Assembly (NCBI RefSeq): GCF_001440415.1
Contig: NZ_LLYA01000101.1
Location: 1 to 64,000 of the forward strand
DNA: 64,000 nucleotides
Origin: Bradyrhizobium retamae
Lineage (GTDB): Bacteria > Pseudomonadota > Alphaproteobacteria > Rhizobiales > Xanthobacteraceae
Direction: 5' to 3'
In this document: piece by piece, positions 28,087 through 37,011 of the stretch
How positions within the stretch are numbered: position 1 is the first letter of the stretch
How the letters are laid out: every line of letters starts with the position of its first letter
Translations under genes and position numbers: made by a program
The notes under the pieces: generated by a model
Databases searched by the model: none
Seen by the model: only the letters and a program-made list of their open reading frames with translations
What the model was told of the DNA's origin: nothing

Positions 28087-29298
28087 TCATTCCGGCAGTC
28101 GGAGCAGTTCGCAACGCGATCCCTTTGCGGCAGCCGGCGCGAACGGCGGACGTATCACAAGCGCACGTGCCGCAGCGAGATTCCCTGATAGCGACGAGTC
28201 TTGATGGTTCACCGGCACGGCAACCAGCGTGCCGTCGTTGCGCGCTTCGAGACTGGCGCGAAGATAGTCTTCGCGCTGGTCGTTGGCGGCGAGATCGCGG
28301 CCAAGCAGCGCGCTTTCGCGCCGGTGATGGATGGTATCGCGGCCCGATAGAGCGCGAATCAGCGGCACCAGGAACAGGAAGCCGCAGACATAGGAGGAGA
28401 CGGGATTGCCGGGCAGGCCGATCACCCGCATCGCCTCCAGCCTGCCATGCATCATCGGCTTGCCCGGCCGCATCGCGATCCGCCAGAACGCCATGCCGAC
28501 TCCCTCGGCCTCCAGCGACCGCTTGACGAGGTCGTGGTCGCCGACCGACGCGCCGCCCAGGGTGATCAGGATGTCCGCGTCGGCCTTGCGGGCACGGCGG
28601 ATGCCTTCTGTGGTCGCGGCGACGGTGTCGGCGGCGATTCCGAGGTCGATGATTTCTGCGCCCTCGGCCCGCGCCAGCGCCCGCAAGCTGTAGCCGTTGG
28701 AATAGACGATCTGGCCGGGGCTGGGGATTGCACCCGGCATCACCAGTTCGTCGCCGGTCGCCAGCATCGCAACCTTCGGGCGGCGGTGCACCGCAAGCTC
28801 CGGGCAGTTCATGCCGGCGGCGAGCGAGAGGTCGCGGTCGGTGAGGCGGCGCCCGCGTTTGAGGAGGACGTCGCCTTCGCGGAAATCAACGCCCGCGGCG
28901 CGGATATGCCGCCCCGGAACGGCTGCTTCCGTGATGGTGATATGATCGCCGTCGACGCCAGTGTCTTCCTGGATGATGACGGCGTCGGCGCCATCGGGGA
29001 TCACGCCGCCGGTAAAGATCCGCACCGCTTCGCCTTTGCCGACCTTCCGCTCGAATGGTCGGCCTGCGGCGACCTCGCCGATCACCTTCAACCGTGCGCT
29101 GACATCGGCGGCGTCAGCCGCGCGCACCGCATAGCCATCCATCGCCGACATCGGCTGCGGCGGCTGCGTCCGCCGCGCGGCGACGTCGCGTGCGAGAATG
29201 CGGTGATACGCGTCATCGAGCGCCACCATTTCTTCGGGCAGGGGATCGGCGCCCGCAAGGATGGCAGACAATGCATCGGCAACCGGCATCAACGCCAC
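28087..29298 (-). CDS. moeA: molybdopterin molybdenumtransferase MoeA
   Basis: Inserts molybdate into adenylylated molybdopterin in the cytoplasm. The 403-residue product has domain features RRTQPPQPMSAMDGYAVR, IFTGGVIPDGADAVI, LATGDELV, and GGASVGDHDLVK, then LPGNPVSSYVCGFLF and the C-terminal beta domain. The GTG at 29298 is chosen because a GGGAGG ribosome-binding site lies 7 nt upstream; a TTG at 29322 would overlap the HAD gene end. It usually adjoins moaC in this group, but here about 12 kb lies between them. Confidence 0.92.
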   Translation of the reverse strand: MALMPVADALSAILAGADPLPEEMVALDDAYHRILARDVAARRTQPPQPMSAMDGYAVRAADAADVSARLKVIGEVAAGRPFERKVGKGEAVRIFTGGVIPDGADAVIIQEDTGVDGDHITITEAAVPGRHIRAAGVDFREGDVLLKRGRRLTDRDLSLAAGMNCPELAVHRRPKVAMLATGDELVMPGAIPSPGQIVYSNGYSLRALARAEGAEIIDLGIAADTVAATTEGIRRARKADADILITLGGASVGDHDLVKRSLEAEGVGMAFWRIAMRPGKPMMHGRLEAMRVIGLPGNPVSSYVCGFLFLVPLIRALSGRDTIHHRRESALLGRDLAANDQREDYLRASLEARNDGTLVAVPVNHQDSSLSGNLAAARALVIRPPFAPAAAKGSRCELLRLPE

Positions 29299-29311
29299 GG
29301 GCAGACCTCCC

Positions 29312-29938
29312 TCAAATTCCAAGTGCGGTCAGTGCCCTCGCCACGTCATCCGTCGATGTCACGTGGATGGCAGAAAGGCCGCGCGCCCGCGCACCTTCGA
29401 TATTGGCAGCCGAGTCGTCGAAGAACAGGATCCGCGACGCCGGCACGCCGATCGCTTTTACCACATGATCATAGGCTTCGGCGTCGGGTTTACGCAAACC
29501 GATGCTGGAGGACAGGAATATCTGGCGGAAATGGCTGAGCACGTCCACGTAGGCCTGCGAAAAATGCGTGACGTGGGCCGGATTGGTGTTGGAAAAAGCA
29601 TAGAGCGGCAGACGTTTTGCTGCACGCGCCAGCAGCGACGAAATTCCCGGCATCTCGCCGGTGAAGATCGCGTTCCAGCCTTCCAGGAACTGCGCGTCGG
29701 TGATGCCGATGCCGAGCGACTGGCGCAGGCTCGCAAAGAACGCCGCATCGTCGATCCGGCCGGTCTCGTGGTGCTTGAAACTGTCGTTCACCACAAAGCG
29801 TCCGGCGAGGTCGGCCGGCGCGCAGCCGGCATGCCCAGCCCAGCACGTCATTACCTCATCGAAACTGATATCGAGCACGACACGGCCGAGGTCGAACAGC
29901 AAGGCGTCGACGGAATGGGGCGCTGGCGGCGAATTCAT
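29312..29938 (-). CDS. HAD-superfamily hydrolase (YihX-like)
   Basis: The 208-residue protein has all four HAD motifs: I LLFDLGRVVLD, II YAFSNTN, III LRKPDAEAY, and IV ILFFDDSAANIEGA. It has an alpha-helical C1 cap. Motif I is DxG instead of DxD, as in the glucose-1-phosphatase YihX subfamily, so a sugar-phosphatase role is possible but the substrate is unknown. It ends 13 nt before the moeA GTG, whose ribosome-binding site overlaps its last codons, so the two are probably cotranscribed. Confidence 0.8.
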   Translation of the reverse strand: MNSPPAPHSVDALLFDLGRVVLDISFDEVMTCWAGHAGCAPADLAGRFVVNDSFKHHETGRIDDAAFFASLRQSLGIGITDAQFLEGWNAIFTGEMPGISSLLARAAKRLPLYAFSNTNPAHVTHFSQAYVDVLSHFRQIFLSSSIGLRKPDAEAYDHVVKAIGVPASRILFFDDSAANIEGARARGLSAIHVTSTDDVARALTALGI

Positions 29939-30042
29939 GGCAGTCGTTTACAAAACCGGACCGGCCTCGGCAACGGCCACGGTGATTTGCGTCGCAGCCC
30001 AATCCGGCGCTTAAGCCCGTACGCAGGCTGTGCTAAGGCTTC

Positions 30043-30081
30043 GGGCCAGTTTCTTGGACCAATTTCTCGGGCCAATTTCAG
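30043..30081 (+). repeat. three tandem 13-bp near-repeats
   Basis: GGGCCAGTTTCTT, GGACCAATTTCTC and GGGCCAATTTCAG follow each other directly at 30043-30055, 30056-30068 and 30069-30081, ending in the ribosome-binding site of the gene at 30093. The role is unknown; they may be protein-binding or slippage-generated. Confidence 0.6.
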
Positions 30082-30092
30082 GGAGTAGTCGC

Positions 30093-30395
30093 ATGCAAGT
30101 TGTTGGCAGAATCCTGGGCGCTGTCGCCGTGATCGCCTTATTGGCCGGATCCGCTGCCGCCCAACAAGGTCCCCCCAAATACGGCGAGGAGGACAAGCCC
30201 AAGACGCCCTCGCAAATCGCGGCCGAGAAGGAGGCCGAGCGGGCCTACCGGAGGTCGCTCGGCAACATCCCCGAGCAGCAGAAGAATTCGGACCCCTGGG
30301 GGACCATGCGCGGCGACAGCGCACCGCCGAAAGCGGCGGCCAAGGCGCCGGCAGCGAAGTCAAAGGCCAAATCCGCCGAAGGCGCGGCAAAGTAG
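30093..30395 (+). CDS. small exported hypothetical protein with Lys/Ala-rich tail
   Basis: The 100-residue precursor has a signal peptide (MQVVGRILGAVAVIALLAGS, cleavage near AAAQQ). A charged helix follows (TPSQIAAEKEAERAYRRSLG), then a conserved-looking PEQQKNSDPWGTMRG and a low-complexity Lys/Ala/Pro tail. The ATG at 30093 has GGGAG at 30081-30085. A periplasmic location is likely. I recall Bradyrhizobium homologues without function. Confidence 0.65.
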   Translation: MQVVGRILGAVAVIALLAGSAAAQQGPPKYGEEDKPKTPSQIAAEKEAERAYRRSLGNIPEQQKNSDPWGTMRGDSAPPKAAAKAPAAKSKAKSAEGAAK

Positions 30396-30593
30396 AAGAT
30401 GCCGGCAAGCCCGGGGCATGACGAACTCCCTATCTAACGTGATGATTTTATTCACACTCTGAAAGCGACCGTATTGCTCCGGGTCGACGTGCCTTGATCC
30501 GACCAAAAAGCCATTGTGAGTTGGCGGGGCCGGGACAGGGACGCCGATTCACAGGGATGGTGGGCGTCCGTAGAGATAGAGGGACGCTCCACG

Positions 30594-31928
30594 ATGCGCA
30601 GGAATTTTGCCTTTCTTCTCGGCACGGTGACGGGCGCGTGTCTGACCGCCCTCGTGATCGGACCTCAGGGCGCGCATCTGGTGGCGGCGGCAAAGGCCGC
30701 GGCCCGGTCCGACACCTACACCCAGCTCAATCTGTTCGGCAACGTGTTCGAGCGCATCAAGACCAGCTACGTCGAGAAGCCGGATGATTCCAAGCTGATG
30801 GAAGGCGCCATCAACGGCATGATCTCCGCGCTCGATCCTCATTCGCGCTACATGAATGAGAAGGGCTGGAGCGACATGCAGGAGACCACCCATGGCGAGT
30901 TCGGCGGGCTCGGCATCGAAGTGACGATGGAAGACGGCCTCGTCAAGGTGGTCACGCCGATCGACGATACGCCCGCGGCCAAGGCCGGCATGCTGTCGGG
31001 TGACGTGATCACCCAGATCGACGACGAGGTGATCCAGGGCATGAGCCTCGAACAGGCGGTAGGCCGGATGAAGGGCCCCACCAACAGCAAGATCCGCCTC
31101 AAGGTCGTGCGCAAGGGGGCCGCCGCGCCGATCGACGTCGCCATCGTGCGGGAGATCATCCGGGTGCGGCCGGTCCGTTTCAAGACCGACGGCGGCGACA
31201 TCGGTTACATCAGGATCACCCGTTTCAACGAGCAGACCACCGACGGCTTGAAGAAAGCGATCGCCAGCATCTCGAAGGAAATTCCGCCGGAAAAACTAAC
31301 GGGCTATGTGATCGATCTCCGCAACAATCCCGGCGGGTTGCTCGACCAGGCGGTGTCGGTGTCGAGCACCTTCATGAACCGGGGCGAGGTGGTCTCGACG
31401 CGCGGCCGCACTTCGGAGGAAACCCAGCGCTTCACCGCGCGCGGCGGCGACATCACCAAGGGCAAGCCGCTGGTCGTGCTGATCAACGGCGGCTCGGCTT
31501 CGGCGTCCGAGATCGTGGCCGGTGCGCTGCGCGACCACAAGCGCGCCACGCTGATCGGCACGCGCACCTTCGGCAAGGGCTCGGTGCAGACCATCATCCC
31601 GCTCGGGCAGGGCAACGGCGCGCTGGCGCTGACCACGGCGCGCTACTTCACGCCCTCGGGCCGCTCGATCCAGGCCCAGGGCATCGCGCCCGATGTCGAG
31701 GTGCTGCAGGACGTGCCGGACGAACTCAAGGGCCGCGCCGAACTGAAGGGCGAAGCCTCGATGCGCGGCCACCTCGCCGCCGACGGCGCCGAGCAGACCG
31801 GCTCGCAAGCCTACGTCCCGCCGAACGAAAAGGACGACAAGGCGCTCAACGCCGCGTTCAACCTGCTGCGCGGCGGCGCCGTCAATGCAAATGCGGCGAC
31901 GGCCGCAAAGCGGGCGGTGCCGAACTAA
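30594..31928 (+). CDS. ctpA: C-terminal processing peptidase (S41 family)
   Basis: Periplasmic tail-specific serine protease. The 444-residue product has an N-terminal signal anchor (FLLGTVTGACLTALVIG), an N-terminal helical segment, a PDZ domain (about residues 90-175, FGGLGIEVTMEDG to PTNSKIRLKV), and the S41 core with Ser in GGSASASEIVAGAL and the Lys in RTFGKGSVQT. The ATG at 30594 has a GAGGGA tract upstream; earlier in-frame codons from 30516 are not needed for the signal. Substrates in this family are murein hydrolases and other envelope proteins. It is a single gene here, followed by a dispersed repeat. Confidence 0.93.
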   Translation: MRRNFAFLLGTVTGACLTALVIGPQGAHLVAAAKAAARSDTYTQLNLFGNVFERIKTSYVEKPDDSKLMEGAINGMISALDPHSRYMNEKGWSDMQETTHGEFGGLGIEVTMEDGLVKVVTPIDDTPAAKAGMLSGDVITQIDDEVIQGMSLEQAVGRMKGPTNSKIRLKVVRKGAAAPIDVAIVREIIRVRPVRFKTDGGDIGYIRITRFNEQTTDGLKKAIASISKEIPPEKLTGYVIDLRNNPGGLLDQAVSVSSTFMNRGEVVSTRGRTSEETQRFTARGGDITKGKPLVVLINGGSASASEIVAGALRDHKRATLIGTRTFGKGSVQTIIPLGQGNGALALTTARYFTPSGRSIQAQGIAPDVEVLQDVPDELKGRAELKGEASMRGHLAADGAEQTGSQAYVPPNEKDDKALNAAFNLLRGGAVNANAATAAKRAVPN

Positions 31929-31941
31929 ATTCAGAACCACC

Positions 31942-32063
31942 GCGTCATTGCGAGGCGCGAAAGCGACGAGACAATCCATATCTCCAAGAGCGGAGAGATG
32001 GATTGCTTCGCGGAGACTGTCATCCGGCGGCGCTTTGCGCCGACCGGGTGGCTCGCAATGACG
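31942..32063. repeat. palindromic dispersed repeat with nested hairpin
   Basis: Outer arms CGTCATTGCGAG (31942-31953) and CTCGCAATGACG (32052-32063) are perfect 12-bp inverted repeats. An inner pair reading ATCCATATCTCC and GGAGAGATGGAT forms a second stem with one mismatch. Elements of this form are frequent between Bradyrhizobium genes (from memory). Confidence 0.75.
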
Positions 32064-32191
32064 GAAACAATCAGCGCGTAGTATGCGTCAAGGCGCGTAG
32101 CGATCCGGAAAGCAAGATCGTTTTTTTGAAACCTCATCTCCATCCATTCGTAGCTCGCGCCAAACACCATGCGCGTTCGAACGGAGCAGTC

Positions 32192-33306
32192 ATGTCGAGA
32201 AGATGGATTTTGCCGGCCCTGATCTTGTCCCTTTGTTCGGGTGGAGCCCTGCAGGCCAATCCGCTGGATTCACCCGGCGTCGTTTATATCGATGGGCTGC
32301 CGTGCAACCGCGCGTGCCAGTCCTACATGGCCTGGTCTGATCAGGCATTATCTGCCCGGCATAGCGGGCAACGCAAGACTGTTGTCGTGGTACCGGCCGA
32401 GCCGGAAACAAGACCAGAACACGCCAGTCCCGCCCGCGTGACGAGGCAGAGGCAGGGTGCACCGGCTTCCCGCGCGACGCCGCGCACTGGCGTGACGGCA
32501 TCGAAGGCCAAGCCGTCAAGCGCCAAAAAGGCCGCTCCCGCCTCGCAGCAGCCAGCAAGAACCTTCCATCGGCTACGCCGCCCGTGGCCCGCGAAAAAAC
32601 AGTCGCTGGCGTCCAGTCGCCGGAGCGCAAGGTGGAAATCCCCGAGAGGCTGGCGCCCGGTCAGTCAGGCGCCATCGCCGCGCCGCAGTCCGCAGCGACC
32701 GCCACGTCTGAGGTGACGTCGGAAGCCAAGTCGGAGGTGAAGGCCGAGGTCTCCCTGCCGCCGCCAGCCACGCTCGAACTCGCTGCAACTCCTGCCGCAT
32801 CCGAAACTCCCGCAACACCTCCCGCGGCTGCGAGTGCTCCTGCTTCCTCGACACGAAACATACAGCAGCAGGTTGTGGAAGCGACCGGAATGGCCGATCT
32901 CGTCACGGCCATCGGAACGATCGGGGAAGCGGCCAGCAATTTGGACAATCCGGAAATAGAGCCGGACCGCGACGCCGCGAAGTCGGCATCGGCTGACGAG
33001 CCGGACAATCTGGTCGCGCTTGTCCTCGCACGTCCGGAGATCAATTCGTTATCCGACCTGAACAACAAGAGCATCGCGATCGAGGAGAAGCAGTCCGCTT
33101 CCAGCGGACGTGTCAGCGCTGCCTTCATGGCGGCGGGAGCCGCGGAAGTCCAGTTCAGCGAAGGACAGCGAGGGGCGATCGACCGGCTGATCAGCGGCGA
33201 AGTCCCGGCCGCGGTCCTGACATTGGCTTCGCGCCAAGCCGCCGAGTGGTTTCCCGATATTGAAGGCTTCAGGATTTTTCGAGTGCCGCTGAAGGCGCGG
33301 CTCTAG
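32192..33306 (+). pseudogene. frameshifted gene for a secreted Pro/Ala-rich protein with a conserved C-terminal domain
   Basis: An ATG at 32192 encodes a signal peptide (RRWILPALILSLCSGGALQA) and a Cys-containing segment (VVYIDGLPCNRACQSYMAW), then Lys/Ala-rich linker. Near 32525-32575 the protein-like sequence moves to the -1 frame, which runs to TAA/TAG at 33306 with LVALVLARPEINSLSDLNN and GAIDRLISGEVPAAVLTLAS. I remember one continuous Bradyrhizobium protein with both halves. An A5 run at 32525-32529 is a likely deletion point. A sequencing error or programmed slippage is not excluded. The C-terminal part resembles a periplasmic-binding fragment. Confidence 0.65.
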
Positions 33307-33614
33307 CCGTCGCAGTTGGGGAGTCTGGTAGCCCAGACGCGCGACTTGTCCGCCGTAGCTCAAGGCACGCGTAGGCGGAAGCGACATGCGGGTTTGGCTA
33401 GTCCCCGCATATAACCGCGATCATTCTGGACTACATGCTGCCACAAGTCATTCTCCAAATGAGCTTGTCACAAAACTAGCGTGTCCCAGTCCAGGACTAT
33501 CACCGCAGTTCTTCAAGCTATCGTGAGAGCCCCGGAAGCGCGCCGTGGATATGATTGGTAAAGTTGATTGGCGCAGCGACGCCAAGGCAACAAATTGCAT
33601 GTATGAGGTGTCAT
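33307..33614. other. intergenic region, no gene seen
   Basis: Nothing coding is evident. A 6-bp hairpin (33323-33328 with 33333-33338) follows the pseudogene stop, and a TCCGCC/GGCGGA pair near 33349-33378 looks like a repeat remnant. Confidence 0.5.
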
Positions 33615-34136
33615 ATGTCTGCACCCTGCAAGTTCGAGCTGAGTATCCTGAATCACGATGAGAAAGCGCTCGTACAGACCTCTCATCATCCCGAAATTGG
33701 TGACGCGGATCGCGCGACACTTGAGAACCTGAAATCATCGCTCAGAAAACTCCGAGACAGGGAGCGTACGCTCGCCTTCCAGCGGCGTCGGATCAGCAAA
33801 GGCACCGCCCAGCCGCGGGGCCAAAGCGTTTCGGGGACTGCCGAGCATTCTCTCCATCGTAAGCAGGTTTTCGTGGCTGCCCTGAAGCGGGTTAACAAGG
33901 AACTCGCACGCCTCCAAAAGTTTGAGGCGAGGAGGGAACTGGGAGAAGCGGCTCGGCGAGCGCTTTCTCTTCGGAGAGCACAGCAATTCTCCCGCCCGAC
34001 AAATGAGCCAACTTCCCATGAAGGCATGAAGGCGATTCCGAGTCGCCGACGAAATATCAAGCTCCCGCGGTCAACGATTGGACGGGTGTCACAGGCGAAC
34101 AAGAGAGCACAGGCCGCAAGAGATTCCCGCCGCTAA
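33615..34136 (+). CDS. basic, Arg-rich hypothetical protein
   Basis: The 173-residue, strongly basic soluble protein begins MSAPCKFELSILNHDEKALV. A predicted coiled-coil region follows (TLENLKSSLRKLRDRERTLA), then another (VFVAALKRVNKELARLQKFE), and a Ser/Arg-rich C-terminus (GMKAIPSRRRNIKLPRSTIG). The ATG at 33615 has GAGGTG 4 nt upstream; an earlier GTG at 33555 is less likely. I recall close homologues in Bradyrhizobium. The charge suggests nucleic-acid contact, which is only inference. Confidence 0.65.
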   Translation: MSAPCKFELSILNHDEKALVQTSHHPEIGDADRATLENLKSSLRKLRDRERTLAFQRRRISKGTAQPRGQSVSGTAEHSLHRKQVFVAALKRVNKELARLQKFEARRELGEAARRALSLRRAQQFSRPTNEPTSHEGMKAIPSRRRNIKLPRSTIGRVSQANKRAQAARDSRR

Positions 34137-34623
34137 CGAATTCAGCTCAGCTCGTTGGGCGGATTGGAGCCGAACGCGTAATCCGCCGCTCTGTTAACGC
34201 CGACGCATCATGTGCTATCCTGCACCGCACGTCGACCGCATTCCTCGTTTCATCGCGTTCTGGACCTACAATTCAATGCATGGCAACCGCATCCGGCACC
34301 TTCTCATACTGTGGGATCAACCCGCTCGTCGCCTTTGCGCAGCAGCGGCGAGGTTATTGGCGGGAGGTCCGAGAACCCAAGTCATTCCGGTACTAGCTTA
34401 ACCTCGTCGCATCGATACCGGGTTGCAATCCCCATCGGGCATTGCCCGGCTCGAACACGCTAGCCGGATCGTCGCGGATCACCAGATGCCGCCCAGACGG
34501 TCGCTGCCGACGTCGGCATCGATGGTCGCGAAGCTGCGTCGGCGCTCGCATACGGGGCCGCGCGATCGTCGCCGTCGTGTTGCCATCGCCTGTTGTATCG
34601 GACTTTGGCAGCGGTGATGCTCA
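34137..34623. other. intergenic region with a short palindrome, no convincing gene
   Basis: GGCGGATT at 34158-34165 pairs with AATCCGCC at 34180-34187 (14-nt loop), a motif common between Bradyrhizobium genes. Short ORFs here have no protein-like pattern or ribosome-binding site. Confidence 0.5.
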
Positions 34624-35199
34624 TCAGGTTTTTATCGCCGCGCAGAACTGTTCCGTGACCGCCGTCGTTTCCTCGGTGACGTTCCAGCCGTTCGTCTCGG
34701 CCTTTTCTTTGGCCAACTTCTGCTCGATCTGAAGCATCCTTTTGATTTGCGCGTACGGTTTCCAGTCGGCCTTGGACAGCTTGACGGGGGGCGCACCGCA
34801 GACGTTGTGGGCAATCGCTTTCTGCACACTAGTGCTGACGTCGCTCATGTGGTCCTCGACCACGGCGGTGAAGCGCGCCTTGGCGTATTGGCTGTTGGCT
34901 GCGATGAAGTCCTTGCAGAAGGTGGCCCGTTGACCTCCGTCGCGGGCCTTGATGTAGGCCGTCTGCGTTTCATAATGAAGGCGGTAGGCAAGTTTGTTGG
35001 CGTTCGGGTCGGATTTCACCGCCGCGAGCATGGCGCGGTGGTCATCCAAGGTGGCGTCATTGATCCTTATGTCACATACTTTGGCGAGGGAGACGACCGG
35101 AACGTAGGCCCGCACCTTGGCTTCCAAGGCATCGTTGGCCTGCGCAACTGGTGGGAACAGGCTGGCGGCGATTGCGAAAGCAGCGAGACAGCGTTTCAT
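34624..35199 (-). CDS. secreted hypothetical protein
   Basis: The 191-residue precursor has a signal peptide (MKRCLAAFAIAASLFPPVAQ, cleavage near AQA-ND). The mature region is helical and charged with Cys at KVCDIRIND, ATFCKDF, HNVCGAPP and EQFCAAIKT, suggesting two disulphides. The ATG at 35199 has GGAG about 10 nt upstream; ATG at 35208 is possible. I see no known domain. It stands alone between two gene-poor stretches. Confidence 0.65.
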   Translation of the reverse strand: MKRCLAAFAIAASLFPPVAQANDALEAKVRAYVPVVSLAKVCDIRINDATLDDHRAMLAAVKSDPNANKLAYRLHYETQTAYIKARDGGQRATFCKDFIAANSQYAKARFTAVVEDHMSDVSTSVQKAIAHNVCGAPPVKLSKADWKPYAQIKRMLQIEQKLAKEKAETNGWNVTEETTAVTEQFCAAIKT

Positions 35200-35588
35200 T
35201 GGTGACATGCTCCACAAGCGCTTAACGCGTGGGTACGTCTGTGCTCAGAATATCCCGAAAACACATGTGACAGAAGGTTTCTGCCAATTTATGCGAATGG
35301 CCGGAAATGGCTGAGAACGTCTGTTAGCTATTGTTGCAAAAGTCGAAAATCCAACGATCCTAAAATCTCGCGAAAGTTGATTTTTAGACTCTCTGCTGCT
35401 GCCCTTTCGGCACCGCTACGAGGGTCCATGGTCGATTTCGGACAGATCGATATGGCCCTCGACAGCAGACATCGGAGGACTGAGCCGCATGTCCGCTTGG
35501 GAGCCCTCAAGCGTGAGCACCATTTGCCCCACCTTCACCATGATTTGTGCGTACATCCGGCCGCGCCTAACTGGGCAGGGCCACGCCA
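35200..35588. other. gene-poor region
   Basis: No ORF with coding character is seen. The stretch is less GC-rich near 35230-35400. An antisense frame at 35416-35754 reads like translated repeat DNA and is not called. Confidence 0.45.
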
Positions 35589-35729
35589 ATGACAGCTCAG
35601 TTCCATGAGACAACAGAAGCGGAGTTCGAGGTGCAGGTTCGCAACCTCGTGCGCCTCGTGTCAGCTTGCACCTTGGGGCTTTGGTCCTTTTCTGCGGGCC
35701 TGCTGATCGGGAGCTTTTTTCTGTTTTGA
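35589..35729 (+). CDS. candidate 46-residue single-pass membrane protein
   Basis: An ATG at 35589 opens a 46-codon frame: a short polar N-terminus (MTAQFHETTEAEFEVQVRNL) followed by a convincing hydrophobic helix (LVSACTLGLWSFSAGLLIGS) ending in FFLF. An AGGG lies upstream at about 35577-35580. The amphipathic-then-transmembrane layout is typical of bacterial small membrane proteins. No homologue is recalled, so it could be chance. Confidence 0.4.
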   Translation: MTAQFHETTEAEFEVQVRNLVRLVSACTLGLWSFSAGLLIGSFFLF

Positions 35730-36028
35730 GCAGTGTTGCAGGGGCCGTCAGCACAACAATTTCGCTGGCGCATTGATGAGTGACAATCCGAACCAGCTTC
35801 CCTGGCGCGAGCGCACCTATGAGGTGCGAATGGCCGGGGTGCCGGAGGGTAATGCCCGCTTTGGTGTCGGTTTGGCCGGACCACGGTGACTTCCGGTCTA
35901 CCCCGGTGAACGGACATTCTCAGGATAGGCGGGCATGGCTCAAAGGTGCCAGAAGCGGACTTACTGGAGCGTAGAAAACGGACGTTGACAGCAGCGCAGC
36001 CGGACGTAACCATCTTGGTCGGTCAGAT
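35730..36028. other. gene-poor region
   Basis: No ORF with coding character is seen on either strand. The sequence at about 35855-35990 contains repeated GGACA/TGTCC-like pieces that resemble degraded dispersed repeats. Confidence 0.4.
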
Positions 36029-36875
36029 CTATATTGGCTTGGCACCCGACCCAATTAGAAACTTGAAGCTCGTTGTGAAGCCTTCGCCGGTTTCAAACTG
36101 CTTCAGACATTCATGAACGTCGCACCAGGCTCCGGATCTTTCCGCATCACTGAGATCGGCCACGACCGCGCGGTATGCCCGAAGGCCTGCTGCATCATCT
36201 CAAGGGCATCAGCCGCCCCCTGCAGGCTAAGCAGCGCTCTCACCTTCGTTGTCTTGACATCTGCAAGGCCACTCTCCTTCATCAGCTGTTCCAGAATTCC
36301 GTCATCGCCGCCCAGTGCGAATATTCCGGGTTGTCCCGGCTGAGGCGGCGATTTGCCAGAGTGGCGCAGAAGGATCGCCATCGGTTGTGCCATGAAGGCG
36401 TTGTCAGCGGGCGTCGTAAAGACCAGTGCCGCGAAACGCGCACCGGGCATCAACACGCACTGGACTGCCTCTAATGCACTGCGTGGCGATGGGAAGAGCA
36501 TCAGACCTAGTCGGCAGATCGCCGCATCGTACGGAGGCTGCGTCGCACCCAGATCGTTTGCCGCGCACTCAAGCGTCTCAATGTTGTGCAGCCCCGCAGC
36601 GGCGGCGCTTCGGCGCACATGTTCATGCATGGTGGTTGATATGTCACTGGCTACTACTTTGCCGTCTGGCCTATGCGCTTCGCTACCTGGATGGTCTGGC
36701 TGCCAGCGCCGCAGGCTAGATCCAGCACACGCATCCCAGGCTTGATGCCGGCCATGTCGATCAACACCTCAGTTGCATCAAATAGACCCGCAGAAAACGC
36801 ATGCTCCCACTTCGCCCAGCCAGGTGCTGCCGCTTCCCACGTTTTGCGAAGTTCGGATTTCAATGTGTCGTCGAC
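36029..36875 (-). pseudogene. class I SAM-dependent methyltransferase, two frameshifts
   Basis: An ATG at 36875 (MVDDTLKSELRKTWEAAAPG) leads through the SAM motif MRVLDLACGAGSQT. At about 36664-36665 the frame breaks; in the next frame it continues as GKVVASDISTTMHEHVRRSA, where the family motif II is expected. A second break at 36178-36180 (probably GGGG to GGG) moves to a frame reading YRAVVADLSDAERSGAWCDV and KQFETGEGFTTSF, stopping at 36029-36031. Reassembled length is about 282 residues, normal for this UbiE/COQ5-type methyltransferase. Both lesions fit single-base deletions, so the gene is most likely inactive. Confidence 0.8.
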
Positions 36876-37011
36876 CATTCGCAGCGCTCTAAAATCTATC
36901 GCCTGTGCAGATTTATTGTACCACACAGCGATCCAGTTCGGGTCGTAGAACGGTGGCGGCCGATGAGCAGGGTTTCGCGCTCCCTTGGTACCGCCCAATG
37001 TCGGCCTCGGG

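Noticed and set aside
32520..32540. Programmed -1 frameshift site in the broken secreted-protein gene
   Set aside because: The A5 run is not a full X-XXY-YYZ heptamer in frame and no downstream pseudoknot is obvious; a deletion is simpler.
34210..34620. Several 60-96-codon ORFs in the intergenic region
   Set aside because: No ribosome-binding sites, overlapping frames with no protein-like pattern.
35416..35754. 112-codon antisense frame over the small membrane ORF
   Set aside because: Its sequence reads like translated repeat DNA, and no ribosome-binding site is present.
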